In this document: positions 52,176 through 61,099 of the stretch, piece by piece
Numbering within the stretch: position 1 is the stretch's first letter
Layout of the letters: each line of letters opens with the position of its first letter
Assembly: GCA_052032225.1 (NCBI GenBank)
Contig: JBPEWY010000083.1
Location: 62,001-126,000 of the forward strand
DNA length: 64,000 nucleotides
DNA from: JBPEWY01 sp052032225
GTDB taxonomy: Bacteria; Bacteroidota; Bacteroidia; Flavobacteriales; Flavobacteriaceae
Reading direction: 5' to 3'
The notes under the pieces: generated by a model
Database searches by the model: none
Seen by the model: only the letters and a program-made list of their open reading frames with translations
What the model was told of the DNA's origin: nothing
Position numbers and translations under genes: made by a program

Positions 52176-52958
52176 ATGAAATCATATATAATAGTTTGTA
52201 TAGTTTTTTTAGCATCGGTAAGCAACTCTTTTTCTAATGAATTTTTTTGGGGTAAAACCGGCCATAGGGTAGTGGGAGAAATAGCCTCAAAATATTTAAC
52301 CAGAAAAGCCCAAAAGAGTATAGATGAGCTCTTACAAGGAGAATCATTAGCAATGGCTTCTACTTTTGCTGATGAAATAAAATCTGATAGCAAGTACAGA
52401 AAGTTTAATCCGTGGCATTATGTAAATATTCCTGAAGGGAAAACGTATAACGATATCACACCCAAAAAGGAAGGAGATATTATACAGGCTATAGAATTTT
52501 GTAAACAAGTAATTGTTAGTGAAAACCATTCTAAAGAAGATAAAAGGTTTTACCTAAAACTTTTAATTCATTTTATTGGTGATTTGCACCAGCCTTTACA
52601 TGCCGGAAGAGAAGAAGATAAGGGAGGTAATGATATTCAGGTTAGGTGGTTTAACAATGGTAGTAATTTACACAGAGTTTGGGATGAAAATATGCTAGAT
52701 TTTTACGAGATGAGCTATACAGAACTGGCAGATAACTTAACTAACTTACCAAAAAGAAAAATAAAAAAACTACAAGAAGGTACAATACTAGATTGGTTAA
52801 CCGAATCTCACCAACTAGCAATATCTATTTACAGTAAAGTACAGCCGGGACAAAAACTTCGATATGATTATATGTATTATAATTTTGATACTGTTAAAAA
52901 TCAGTTACTTAAAGGAGGTGTAAGACTGGCAAAAGTGCTCAACGAATTGTTTAAATAA
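52176..52958 (+). CDS. Secreted S1/P1 zinc nuclease
   Basis: 260 residues with a signal peptide of about 20 residues. All nine zinc ligands of P1 nuclease can be matched with the right spacing: W25, H30, D66, H81, H132, D136, H142, H166 and D170 (FFWGKTGH, TFADEI, NPWHYVN, LIHFIGDLHQPLHAG, NLHRVWD). The enzyme cuts single-stranded DNA and RNA and removes 3' phosphates. In fungal enzymes the tryptophan is the mature N-terminus; here a likely cleavage after residue 20 would leave NEFF before it. Probably nutrient-scavenging in periplasm or medium. Confidence 0.92.
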   Translation: MKSYIIVCIVFLASVSNSFSNEFFWGKTGHRVVGEIASKYLTRKAQKSIDELLQGESLAMASTFADEIKSDSKYRKFNPWHYVNIPEGKTYNDITPKKEGDIIQAIEFCKQVIVSENHSKEDKRFYLKLLIHFIGDLHQPLHAGREEDKGGNDIQVRWFNNGSNLHRVWDENMLDFYEMSYTELADNLTNLPKRKIKKLQEGTILDWLTESHQLAISIYSKVQPGQKLRYDYMYYNFDTVKNQLLKGGVRLAKVLNELFK

Positions 52959-53073
52959 ACAATTTTTGGCATACGTTTTGCGTTACATATAACGAGGCTA
53001 TTTACGAGGACATTAACAAAGCTTACCTACTTAGTTAAAGGCAGTAATAACCTCCAAAGTGGTATTAGGTATG

Positions 53074-53100
53074 AAAAAACCGGAGGTGTCCGGTTTTTTT
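53074..53100 (+). terminator. Bidirectional terminator between S1/P1 nuclease and alkB
   Basis: AAAACCGG (53076-53083) pairs with CCGGTTTT (53090-53097), flanked by A run and T run, between convergent genes. The 115 bases between the nuclease stop and this hairpin contain no recognisable gene. Confidence 0.85.
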
Positions 53101-53695
53101 ATTTTAAAACTCTAAATGTTAGGTTAATTCTTCCGCCAATTTTTTTCTGAGTTTTGGGTAATTGATGCTTCCAAAAGTGTTGTGTTTCATCTTTCATAAT
53201 TAATAAACTACCGTGACCAAGTGTTAAATTTTTGGTTAAATTTTGATGCTTATGTTTTAACTTAAAAACTCTTTCTGCTCCTAAACTTAATGAGGCGATA
53301 AAGGGATTTATCCCTAACTCTTTCTCATCGTCGGAGTGCCAACCGTTACTATCTGTACCATCTCTGTAAAAATTCGCTAAACAGCTATTAAATGTTATGC
53401 CACATAGTGCCTCTACTTTTTGCTTTAAAAATAAAAGTTCTTTATTAAAAGGGTTTGGGTGCATTATTATGTTAGAATACGAGTATGTTTTGTTTGTAGT
53501 ACAAAATAAAGCTGTAAGGCGAGGCTGTAAATATGTTTTCCCAAAAACGGTAATGGTGTCTTGCTGCCATGGTATTGCAGTTAATAATGTATTGTAATAT
53601 GTGTTGGCTAAGTTATTATCTAAAAAATGCTTGTAATACCACACAGATGCTTGTGGCATATTTTCAGATATTTCTATTCCGTTTTTAAAAAGCAT
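53099..53695 (-). CDS. AlkB-like 2-oxoglutarate/Fe(II) dioxygenase
   Basis: 198 residues, short AlkB form resembling human ALKBH2/3. Iron ligands H120 and D122 (GWHSDDEKELG) and H177 (HFWKHQLPK); 2-oxoglutarate arginines R189 and R195 (GRINLTFR). SLGAERVFKLKHK is a typical core strand. The enzyme reverses N1-methyladenine and N3-methylcytosine damage by oxidative demethylation. The stop codon touches the terminator at 53074-53100. No Ada or other repair gene is adjacent. Confidence 0.93.
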   Translation of the reverse strand: MLFKNGIEISENMPQASVWYYKHFLDNNLANTYYNTLLTAIPWQQDTITVFGKTYLQPRLTALFCTTNKTYSYSNIIMHPNPFNKELLFLKQKVEALCGITFNSCLANFYRDGTDSNGWHSDDEKELGINPFIASLSLGAERVFKLKHKHQNLTKNLTLGHGSLLIMKDETQHFWKHQLPKTQKKIGGRINLTFRVLK

Positions 53696-53719
53696 TATTT
53701 TAATTGTCTATAAAATTAA

Positions 53720-53742
53720 AAAGCCGGAAAGTATCCGGCTTT
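53720..53742 (-). terminator. Terminator of the DUF885 gene
   Basis: AAAGCCGGA (53720-53728) pairs with TCCGGCTTT (53734-53742) around AAGTA; on the minus strand the stem is followed by TTAATTTT. Located just after the DUF885 stop. Confidence 0.82.
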
Positions 53743-53760
53743 AATATTAGTTGTTTATAA

Positions 53761-55539
53761 TTAATTAGGTTTATTAGCCTTAATCCAATTATTAATTTTT
53801 TCTTCTAAAAGTGCCAGAGGAACACAACCTGTTTCTAATACTTGATTGTGAAACTCTTTAATGTTAAATGATTCGCCAAGAGCATTTTCTGCTTTTTTTC
53901 TGAGCTCTATAATTTTTAATTGACCTATTTTATAAGACAAGGCTTGCCCCGGATTGGCCATATAGCGTTCAATTTCAGAGATTATACTAGCTTCACTTTC
54001 AGCTTCGTTTTCAAGAGAGTATTCTATGGCTTGCTCTCTGGTCCATCCCTTTGCATGAATCCCGGTATCTACAACTAATCTTATAGCTCGGTGCATTTCT
54101 GCACTTAACATACCAAAATACTGAAAAGGATCTTTATATAAACCAAGTTCTTTACCTAACGACTCTGCATACAATGCCCAACCTTCGCCGTATGCACTGT
54201 ACCACAATGTTTTTCTAAAGCTTGGTAAGCTGGTGTTTTCTTGTTGTAATGATATTTGATAATGATGTCCCGGAATAGCTTCGTGTAAAAACAAAGACTC
54301 ATCAGAATACGTGTTGTATTTTGTTGCATCAGGTATTGGCACATAAAAAATGCCCGGTCTGGTGCCATCTAGAGAGCCTGGATTATATTCTGCACTTGCC
54401 GATGCCTCTCTGAAAGCTTCGGTTCTTCTTACCTCAAAAGCTGTTTTAGGTTTTAAATCAAAAAGCTTTTCTATTTGAGGTTTCATTCTTTCATGAATGT
54501 CATTAAAATTATCTATAACCTCTTGAGGTTCTTTAAATGGCATTAATGCCTTGTTGTTTCTAACGTAATCAAAAAACTCTTTTAAAGTTCCGGTAAAACC
54601 AACTTTAAGTTTAATTTTTTCCATTTCAGACGATATTCTGGCAACTTCTTGTAAGCCAAGTTCATGAATTTCGTCTGCAGTCATATTTGTAGTAGTATAT
54701 TTTTTTATTTGATGCTGGTAGTATGTTTCGCCATTAGGAACCGCACTTATGCCGCTACTTTCTCTACCGGCTTTTAAATACGTGGTGCTCATAAAATCAT
54801 GAAGCTTTTTATATGCCGGAACTATTTGTTCTGATATAATTTTAGAATATTCATTAACAAGCTTGATTTTATCTTCTTCAGAAAAATTTTCAGGGAAGTT
54901 TTTTATTGGGCTGTAAAATATGTTGTTTTCAAGCTTTGCATTTGCAACGCTTGCTAGTTGTGGGATTACTTTTTTTATAAGCGATTTTGGTAAAACATTT
55001 CCGGCTTTAATACCCTCTTGCATTTTGCTGTGAGCACTGTGCAGCCAAGCAACATAATCTTCTAATCTAGACAACCAATTATAATAATCTAAAACAGTAT
55101 TGAAAGGTTGAGCGCTGGCTCCGCTAGCCAACTGTCCGATCATTAAGTTTAATGACCACATTTGGTCTATTGGGGTGTAGTTTTCAAACTCAAGTTCCTG
55201 CAAATTAATCTCGCAGTCCCATAGCATTACTGCCTTAGACAGTTTTTCGGTTTCGGTTAGCTCATCATCATTATAATGACTTAGTTTTTCTTTATAGGTT
55301 TTAAAATAGTTTTTTAGCTTTAGTTTGTATTCTTCTGAAAGAAAATTAGGTAGTGTATCATTATACCTATTATCTCCGGCAAATGTTGCTTGAATAGGAT
55401 TTAGTTTTAAGCCGTCTTGGTAATAAGCTTCAAAAACATTAGCAATAGGAGGATAGTTGTTTTCTGTTGAGTTTTTTGAATCTTTTTTACAGGATAAAAA
55501 TAAGGTGCTAATAAATACAAAAAGCAGTAACTTTTTCAT
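53761..55539 (-). CDS. DUF885 family metallopeptidase-like lipoprotein
   Basis: 592 residues. Lipobox at FLSC (Cys17) followed by Lys-Lys-Asp. The family zinc motif HEAIPGHH is at 419-426, with the usual helical architecture and a C-terminal YKIGQLKIIELR. Members are related to thermolysin-like gluzincins with an inverted-looking HExxxGHH motif; activity on peptides is assumed but rarely shown. It probably sits in the envelope and degrades peptides in the periplasm or at the cell surface. Confidence 0.88.
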   Translation of the reverse strand: MKKLLLFVFISTLFLSCKKDSKNSTENNYPPIANVFEAYYQDGLKLNPIQATFAGDNRYNDTLPNFLSEEYKLKLKNYFKTYKEKLSHYNDDELTETEKLSKAVMLWDCEINLQELEFENYTPIDQMWSLNLMIGQLASGASAQPFNTVLDYYNWLSRLEDYVAWLHSAHSKMQEGIKAGNVLPKSLIKKVIPQLASVANAKLENNIFYSPIKNFPENFSEEDKIKLVNEYSKIISEQIVPAYKKLHDFMSTTYLKAGRESSGISAVPNGETYYQHQIKKYTTTNMTADEIHELGLQEVARISSEMEKIKLKVGFTGTLKEFFDYVRNNKALMPFKEPQEVIDNFNDIHERMKPQIEKLFDLKPKTAFEVRRTEAFREASASAEYNPGSLDGTRPGIFYVPIPDATKYNTYSDESLFLHEAIPGHHYQISLQQENTSLPSFRKTLWYSAYGEGWALYAESLGKELGLYKDPFQYFGMLSAEMHRAIRLVVDTGIHAKGWTREQAIEYSLENEAESEASIISEIERYMANPGQALSYKIGQLKIIELRKKAENALGESFNIKEFHNQVLETGCVPLALLEEKINNWIKANKPN

Positions 55540-55620
55540 GTGGTTTAAGTTTTTTAGACGCCTAAAGATACATTAAAAAAGTTACTGAAAAACTTAAAAA
55601 AAATGTAAAGCTGTGTTTTG

Positions 55621-56397
55621 TTATAACGCTTTTGCAATTAACATATCGAACACTTCAACTAAAATTAAAATAATAATTATAAGTTCGAGAATACTGCTTT
55701 CTCTTTGGTGCAGCATGTCTTTAAATAAATCTAAATTTTCTTTTACTATTTCTAATCGTTCTTTTATGGTTTCATAACGGTCTGTTATATCAAACATACC
55801 TTTTAAGGCAGTATCTAATTTGCTTAACCTTTCATTGTCCCATGTAACAAGAGGAGAGTCTAAAATATAGAGATTTTCTGCAATTTTATTTTTTATGTTT
55901 AATGTTTTTCCGATATACTTTTTAAGCTTTTTTCCGGAAATATCAAGTTTGCCGTGAAGCTCTAACTCTGTAGTATGTTTCTGTGTATCTGCCAGAATTC
56001 GTTCTGATGCTTCGTCATAATAATCTAACGCAACAGATTGCGATAGATTTAACATGACTAATTGTATTTGTTGTTGTGATAGGCTTTTAAGAGAAACTTT
56101 ATTAAAGTATATTTTGTTTGCTTCGGCATTTGTATTTATCTCTATTTCTTCGGCCAATTTCTGGGGTAATGGGTGTTTGGTAAAGCGTTGCAAGTGTGAG
56201 ATTAAGTTTTCTTGTTGCTTTTCTGGAATATTAAAAAAACAAACCACTCCGTATTTAAAAATGTAGCAATATTGATGCTCTCCTAATTCGTAAAAGAGTT
56301 CATCTTTATTGCCAAAAATAAGTGTGCCCGGAAGTGTTTCTCTACTGTTTTTTAAATCTAAATATTCTGCAATTTGGTAGGCTATTGCTTTGTACAT
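55621..56397 (-). CDS. RMD1/DUF155 family protein
   Basis: 258 residues. N-terminal mixed domain (CYIFKYGVVCFFNIPEKQQ) and a helical C-terminal half containing LDSPLVTWDN, then LDTALKGMFDITDRYETIKE, and one terminal transmembrane segment (about 238-255). This is the pattern of the RMD1 (YagE) family, of which mitochondrial Rmd1/Rmd8 and RMND1 are members; RMND1 supports mitochondrial translation. The bacterial role is unknown. A tail-anchored membrane protein with a coiled-coil neck is the visible picture. Confidence 0.82.
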   Translation of the reverse strand: MYKAIAYQIAEYLDLKNSRETLPGTLIFGNKDELFYELGEHQYCYIFKYGVVCFFNIPEKQQENLISHLQRFTKHPLPQKLAEEIEINTNAEANKIYFNKVSLKSLSQQQIQLVMLNLSQSVALDYYDEASERILADTQKHTTELELHGKLDISGKKLKKYIGKTLNIKNKIAENLYILDSPLVTWDNERLSKLDTALKGMFDITDRYETIKERLEIVKENLDLFKDMLHQRESSILELIIIILILVEVFDMLIAKAL

Positions 56398-56444
56398 AAT
56401 AGTAATTAAATTTAAGCAAATGTAAAGATGAAAAGCTTATGTAA

Positions 56445-56480
56445 AACAAAACCGCCTCAAAATTTTTTGAGGCGGTTTTT
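56445..56480 (-). terminator. Terminator of htpG
   Basis: AAACCGCCTCAAAA (56449-56462) pairs with TTTTGAGGCGGTTT (56465-56478), a 14-bp stem with a 2-base loop, flanked by A and T tracts. Located 24 bases after the htpG stop. Confidence 0.88.
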
Positions 56481-56503
56481 AACTGATTTTTATGTGGTTA
56501 TCT

Positions 56504-58387
56504 TTATTTTATCATTTCAAAACTACGCTTAATAAAAGTAGTTAGCTCTTCGCCTTTTAATAGTCCTTGAGAAAGTCTGGCCAAGTCTAAACTTTGCTTA
56601 ATTAAACGCTCTTGTTTTGGTTTAGTTTTAGTATTTAAAATTTTATCTATTAACTCATGGTTTGTGTTAACCACAAGGTTATACATTTCTGGCATATTAC
56701 TCATGCCAAACATACCACCACCGGTAGCACTCATCTCTTTCATTCTGCGCATAAATTCCGGCTGGGTAATTTTAAACGGAGCAGCAGTGCTGTCCATTGC
56801 TTCTAGTTGAACGGTGTATTTGTCTTTAGCAACAACACCTTCTACCAGCTCTTTTAATTTATTTTTTTCGTCGTCAGAAAGCTTAGAAATTTTTTCGTCG
56901 TCTTTTTTAATTAGGTTATCAATAGCATCAGCATCAACTCTAACAAAACTTACATTGTCTTTTTTACTTTCTATTTTTTGAATTAAGTGTGCTATAATTG
57001 GTGAGTCTAACAATAATACTTCATATCCTTTCTCTTTAGCCTCTGCAATGTAACTGTGTTGCTCATCTTTATTGCTGGCATACAGAATTACAAGCTTGTT
57101 GTCTTTATCTGTTTGGGTGTCTTTAATTTTATTCTCTAACTCTTCAAATGTATAGTAAGTGTCATCTACTGTTGGATAGAGCGCAAATTTTTCGGCTTTT
57201 TCATAAAATTTATCTTCGGTAATCATACCGTACTCTATCACAATCTTAATGTCATTCCATTTTTTCTCAAAATCTTCTCTATTTTCTTTAAAGAGTGAGT
57301 TAAGTTTATCGGCTACTTTTCTTGTTATATAGCTTGATATTTTTTTAACTGCACCGTCTGCTTGTAAGTAAGATCGAGATACATTTAACGGAATATCTGG
57401 AGAGTCTATAACACCGCGAAGCATTGTCAGGAACTCAGGAACGATTCCTTCTACATTATCTGTTACAAATACCTGATTTTGATAAAGTTGAATTTTATCT
57501 TTTTGAATATTTATGTCGTTCGTTAATTTAGGAAAGAATAAAATTCCGGTTAAGTTAAACGGATAATCTACATTTAGGTGAATATGAAACAGAGGCTCTT
57601 CAAACTGCATTGGGTAGAGCTCTCTATAAAAGTTTTTATAATCTTCGTCTTTTAACTCTGAAGGCTGCTTTGTCCAAGCCGGATTAGGATTGTTTATAAT
57701 ATTATCTACCTCTTTGGTTTCTGGTTTGGTATCTTTATCTGCATCTTCAGGTAGTGGTAAAGTTTCTTTACGAGTACCAAATTTAATTGGCACAGGCATA
57801 AACTTGTTATATTTTAAAAGGAGCTCTCTAATACGGCTTTCTTCTAAAAACTCCTCAGAGTCTTTAGCTATATGTAAAATAATTTCTGTACCACGCTCTT
57901 TTTTATCGGTTTCTTCTAAGGTATATTTAGGAGAACCGTCGCAGGTCCAGTGCGCAGCAGGTTCATCTTTATAACTTTTTGTAATAATTTCTACCTTATC
58001 TGCAACCATAAAAGCAGAGTAGAAACCTAGACCAAAATGACCAATAATACCTGCATCTTTTGCAGAGTCTTTATATTTTTCTAAGAATTCTTCGGCTCCA
58101 GAAAAGGCAACTTCGTTTATGTATTTTTGAACCTCTTCTTTGGTCATTCCTATACCTTGATCTATGATATGAAGTTTTTTCCCTTCTTTATCTATTTTTA
58201 CTTCAATAATCGGGTTGCCTAATTCTATTTTGGCTTCACCTATACTTGCCAGATGTTTTAATTTTAAAGTAGCATCGGTTGCGTTAGAAATTAATTCGCG
58301 TAAAAAAATCTCATGATCGCTGTATAAAAACTTCTTAATTAGCGGAAAAATATTTTCTACAGATACATTAATATTACCGGTTGTCAT
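56504..58387 (-). CDS. htpG: Molecular chaperone HtpG (Hsp90)
   Basis: 627 residues, full bacterial Hsp90 length. The GHKL ATPase domain shows ELISNATDATLKL, DQGIGMTKEE and GHFGLGFYSAFMVADKV; the middle and C-terminal dimerisation domains follow (GVIDSPDIPLNVSRSYLQ). An ATP-driven dimer remodels client proteins under stress. It is monocistronic, with its own terminator and an upstream region containing paired TGTCA half-sites (read on the coding strand). Confidence 0.97.
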   Translation of the reverse strand: MTTGNINVSVENIFPLIKKFLYSDHEIFLRELISNATDATLKLKHLASIGEAKIELGNPIIEVKIDKEGKKLHIIDQGIGMTKEEVQKYINEVAFSGAEEFLEKYKDSAKDAGIIGHFGLGFYSAFMVADKVEIITKSYKDEPAAHWTCDGSPKYTLEETDKKERGTEIILHIAKDSEEFLEESRIRELLLKYNKFMPVPIKFGTRKETLPLPEDADKDTKPETKEVDNIINNPNPAWTKQPSELKDEDYKNFYRELYPMQFEEPLFHIHLNVDYPFNLTGILFFPKLTNDINIQKDKIQLYQNQVFVTDNVEGIVPEFLTMLRGVIDSPDIPLNVSRSYLQADGAVKKISSYITRKVADKLNSLFKENREDFEKKWNDIKIVIEYGMITEDKFYEKAEKFALYPTVDDTYYTFEELENKIKDTQTDKDNKLVILYASNKDEQHSYIAEAKEKGYEVLLLDSPIIAHLIQKIESKKDNVSFVRVDADAIDNLIKKDDEKISKLSDDEKNKLKELVEGVVAKDKYTVQLEAMDSTAAPFKITQPEFMRRMKEMSATGGGMFGMSNMPEMYNLVVNTNHELIDKILNTKTKPKQERLIKQSLDLARLSQGLLKGEELTTFIKRSFEMIK

Positions 58388-58456
58388 AGTACTCTTTTTT
58401 TAATTATGAAAAACTGATAAACTACTTTTCAAAAAAAATACCATTACAGTAAAAAA

Positions 58457-58469
58457 TGACAAACTGACA
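58457..58469 (-). promoter_or_regulatory. Paired TGTCA element upstream of htpG
   Basis: On the htpG strand TGTCA-GTT-TGTCA is a direct repeat with 8-base period, 70 bases before the start codon. The second TTTG within it could also serve as the -33 box, 19 bases before a TATTTTTT stretch. A stress-response operator overlapping the promoter is possible but unproven. Confidence 0.4.
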
Positions 58470-58473
58470 CATT

Positions 58474-58502
58474 AAAAAAGCCTCCAAAGTGGAGGCTTTA
58501 TT
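58474..58502 (-). terminator. Terminator of the S9 peptidase gene
   Basis: AAAGCCTCC (58478-58486) pairs with GGAGGCTTT (58491-58499) around AAAG/T; on the minus strand it ends in six T. It directly follows the peptidase stop and precedes the htpG promoter region. Confidence 0.88.
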
Positions 58503-60938
58503 TTATTTACTTTTAGTTTGATTTTCTTGTGGTTTATTTTTTACGTATTTCTCTAACCATTGGTCTTGTTCCCAAAGCATATGTAAAATACTTTCTTTTG
58601 CCCTGTAACCATGGCTCTCTTTTGGTAGCATTACTAATCTTGCAGTAGCGCCAAGGCCTTTTAATGCATTAAAATAGCGTTCACTTTGCATAGGATATGT
58701 GCCAGAATTATTATCTGCTTCACCATGAATGAGTAAAAGAGGCGTTTTCATTTTATCTGCATGCATAAATGGTGACATGGTGTAATATACGTCTGGAGCT
58801 TCCCAATAACTTCGTTGCTCACTCTGAAAACCAAAAGGAGTTAACGTACGGTTATATGCACCACTTCGGGCAATTCCTGCAGCAAATAAATCTGAATGAG
58901 AAAGTAAGTTTGCTACCATAAATGCACCATAGCTATGTCCTCCAACGGCAACCCTGTTTCTGTCTATATAACCCAGAGCATCTACAGCATCTATTGCTGC
59001 TTTTGCATTTGCAACCAGTTGCGGTCTAAAAGTATCATTAGGTTCTTTATCTCCTTCACCAATTATAGGGAAAGCAGCATCATCTAAAACAACATAACCT
59101 CTGGTAACCCAATAAATAGGAGACCCCCAGAAAGGGTATGTAAATTCATTAGGGTTTTGTGTGTTTTGCGAAGCACTCGATTTGTCTTTATATTCTCTTG
59201 GATATGCCCATAAAATCATTGGCATTTTTTCTTTTTTGCTTTTATCATATCCAACCGGCAAATATAAAGTAGCACTTAAATCAAGGCCATCTTCTCGTTT
59301 ATATGTAATTACTTCTTTGTGTACATTTTGAATGCTTGTAAACGGGTTTTTAAACGAAGTAAGCTGTTGTAGTTTGTTGTTTTTAAGGTTTCTAAAATAA
59401 TAGTTAGGGAACTCATTCTTAGATTCAATTCTAACTAATAATTTATTTTCTTTTGGTTTATATTCTACTAAAGTCTCTTTTTTATTTGTAAGATTAGATT
59501 TATAAATAGTTTTTTTAGATAGGGTGGTTAAGTTTAGCTTATCTACAAACGGAAACTGTCCCTCCTTGCTATATCCATCACCTACTAAAAAGGCATGTTT
59601 GCCTTGTACAGCAAGTACCGGTGCTCCAAATTCATTTAATGTTGTTACAAAATTACCGGGATCACTATATACATCTTGATAGTTTCTATCTGATATAATT
59701 TTAGGCTCTTGCGAAGGATTATCAGGATTAAATAAATAGGTTTTTGTGTTTCTGGTATTCCACCAATAATCATATGCAATTGCAGTATTTTTAGTGCCCC
59801 ATAAAATGCCTGAAAATCTATTTATGGTCTTTAAAATAGGAGTTCCCTCTCCAGAAAAAGGAGCAGAAAGCTGATAAACTTGATCTCTATATGGAACTTT
59901 GTTTGCCGGATCTCCTCCATCAAGCGCTTCAACATAAACTAAAGTGGCAGGCAAATCATTTCGCCAAGAAAAATTACGTTTTCCGGTTCTGGTAGCCATA
60001 AAACCTTTTGGTAAATCTTCCAGTAACGGAACAGATACTAACGAGCTTATTTTTTCGCCTTCTTTTGAATATACCATGGTTTCTGATGGAAAACGTCTGT
60101 AAGGTACCAAGTAAGAAAATGGTTTTTTAACAATGCTAATCATTACATACTCACCATTAGGAGAGAAGCTAATATTTGTGTACATATTACTTTCTAACCA
60201 TTTTTCTTGAGTACCATTTAAAGATACTTTTACTAATTCTGAAAGTGCTAACTGCTCAAAATTATGCTCATCTGTTTTATTTTTCAGTAAGTCTTGGTAA
60301 GTTCTGTTTTGAGCCTTTTTTCCATCACTTGTAGATATAGTAGGACCAGTAGGGATAGCACTTTTAGTATCTATTAAATTGGCTCTATTAGATGCTACAA
60401 CTTTTACAAGTAAATGATTGCTGTCTTTAAACCAGTTAATTACATCTCTAAGGTTAGCGTTGGCAACCGGTTCAGTTAATTTATGTGCTTTGGCTTCATT
60501 AATGTTTACATACCATACTTCTACACCGGTAGCAGTAGTGTGTGTAAAAGCCATTTTTAGTTGGTCTGGAGACCATACAAAATTTGCTAACCTTGGGTTA
60601 TTGGGTAATCCAACAACTTGTTTTGCTTCTGTATCTGTTACTTTTTTAACCTTAATATTATTGTAATAAGTAGTGCGGCTACCAATATTAGTTTTCGGAT
60701 TTATACGCAATCCGGCAAGTCTCATTTCATCTTCAGAGAGTTCTGCAATAGTTTTGTAAGCATCTCTGTAAAGCAATACCATGTGAGTACTGGTTTGATT
60801 TAGCAAAACTCTTGGAGCTAAAGGAGCTTCAACCAGCTCTAAAATTTCTTTTGGAGGTTTTTGGTACGTTATATTTTCTTGAGCGAAAGCTCCTGAAAAT
60901 GAAACAAATAGAAGGAGTAAAAGCGTGATTTTTTTCAT
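58503..60938 (-). CDS. Secreted S9 family peptidase (prolyl oligopeptidase/DPP-like)
   Basis: 811 residues. Signal peptide 1-20 (ends GAFAQ). A long N-terminal beta-propeller region (VWSPDQLKMAFTH, ISFSPNGEYVMIS) caps a C-terminal alpha/beta hydrolase domain. The catalytic serine is in GGHSYGAFM near 668, the aspartate in HGEADNNSG near 741 and the histidine in ESHGYRAKES near 773. This is an exported glutamyl/dipeptidyl-type peptidase of the kind marine Bacteroidota use for protein degradation; precise cleavage specificity cannot be read. Confidence 0.92.
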   Translation of the reverse strand: MKKITLLLLLFVSFSGAFAQENITYQKPPKEILELVEAPLAPRVLLNQTSTHMVLLYRDAYKTIAELSEDEMRLAGLRINPKTNIGSRTTYYNNIKVKKVTDTEAKQVVGLPNNPRLANFVWSPDQLKMAFTHTTATGVEVWYVNINEAKAHKLTEPVANANLRDVINWFKDSNHLLVKVVASNRANLIDTKSAIPTGPTISTSDGKKAQNRTYQDLLKNKTDEHNFEQLALSELVKVSLNGTQEKWLESNMYTNISFSPNGEYVMISIVKKPFSYLVPYRRFPSETMVYSKEGEKISSLVSVPLLEDLPKGFMATRTGKRNFSWRNDLPATLVYVEALDGGDPANKVPYRDQVYQLSAPFSGEGTPILKTINRFSGILWGTKNTAIAYDYWWNTRNTKTYLFNPDNPSQEPKIISDRNYQDVYSDPGNFVTTLNEFGAPVLAVQGKHAFLVGDGYSKEGQFPFVDKLNLTTLSKKTIYKSNLTNKKETLVEYKPKENKLLVRIESKNEFPNYYFRNLKNNKLQQLTSFKNPFTSIQNVHKEVITYKREDGLDLSATLYLPVGYDKSKKEKMPMILWAYPREYKDKSSASQNTQNPNEFTYPFWGSPIYWVTRGYVVLDDAAFPIIGEGDKEPNDTFRPQLVANAKAAIDAVDALGYIDRNRVAVGGHSYGAFMVANLLSHSDLFAAGIARSGAYNRTLTPFGFQSEQRSYWEAPDVYYTMSPFMHADKMKTPLLLIHGEADNNSGTYPMQSERYFNALKGLGATARLVMLPKESHGYRAKESILHMLWEQDQWLEKYVKNKPQENQTKSK

Positions 60939-61099
60939 GACAATTAATTAAAAAGGTGTTTAATTTTTTAAACTCTGTATGAGTACTTAAAAATACGGCA
61001 ATTCAGATTTTTATAAAAAGATTGCGTATATTTTGTTACTATATTTTTATTTTGCAGCCTTGCTTTTTAAGAATTTATAAAAATTAAACCCACAATATT

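Noticed and set aside
52959..53073. Small RNA between S1/P1 nuclease and its terminator
   Set aside because: No promoter match (TACGTTTTG has one T too many) and no stable fold apart from the terminator; most simply the 3' untranslated region.
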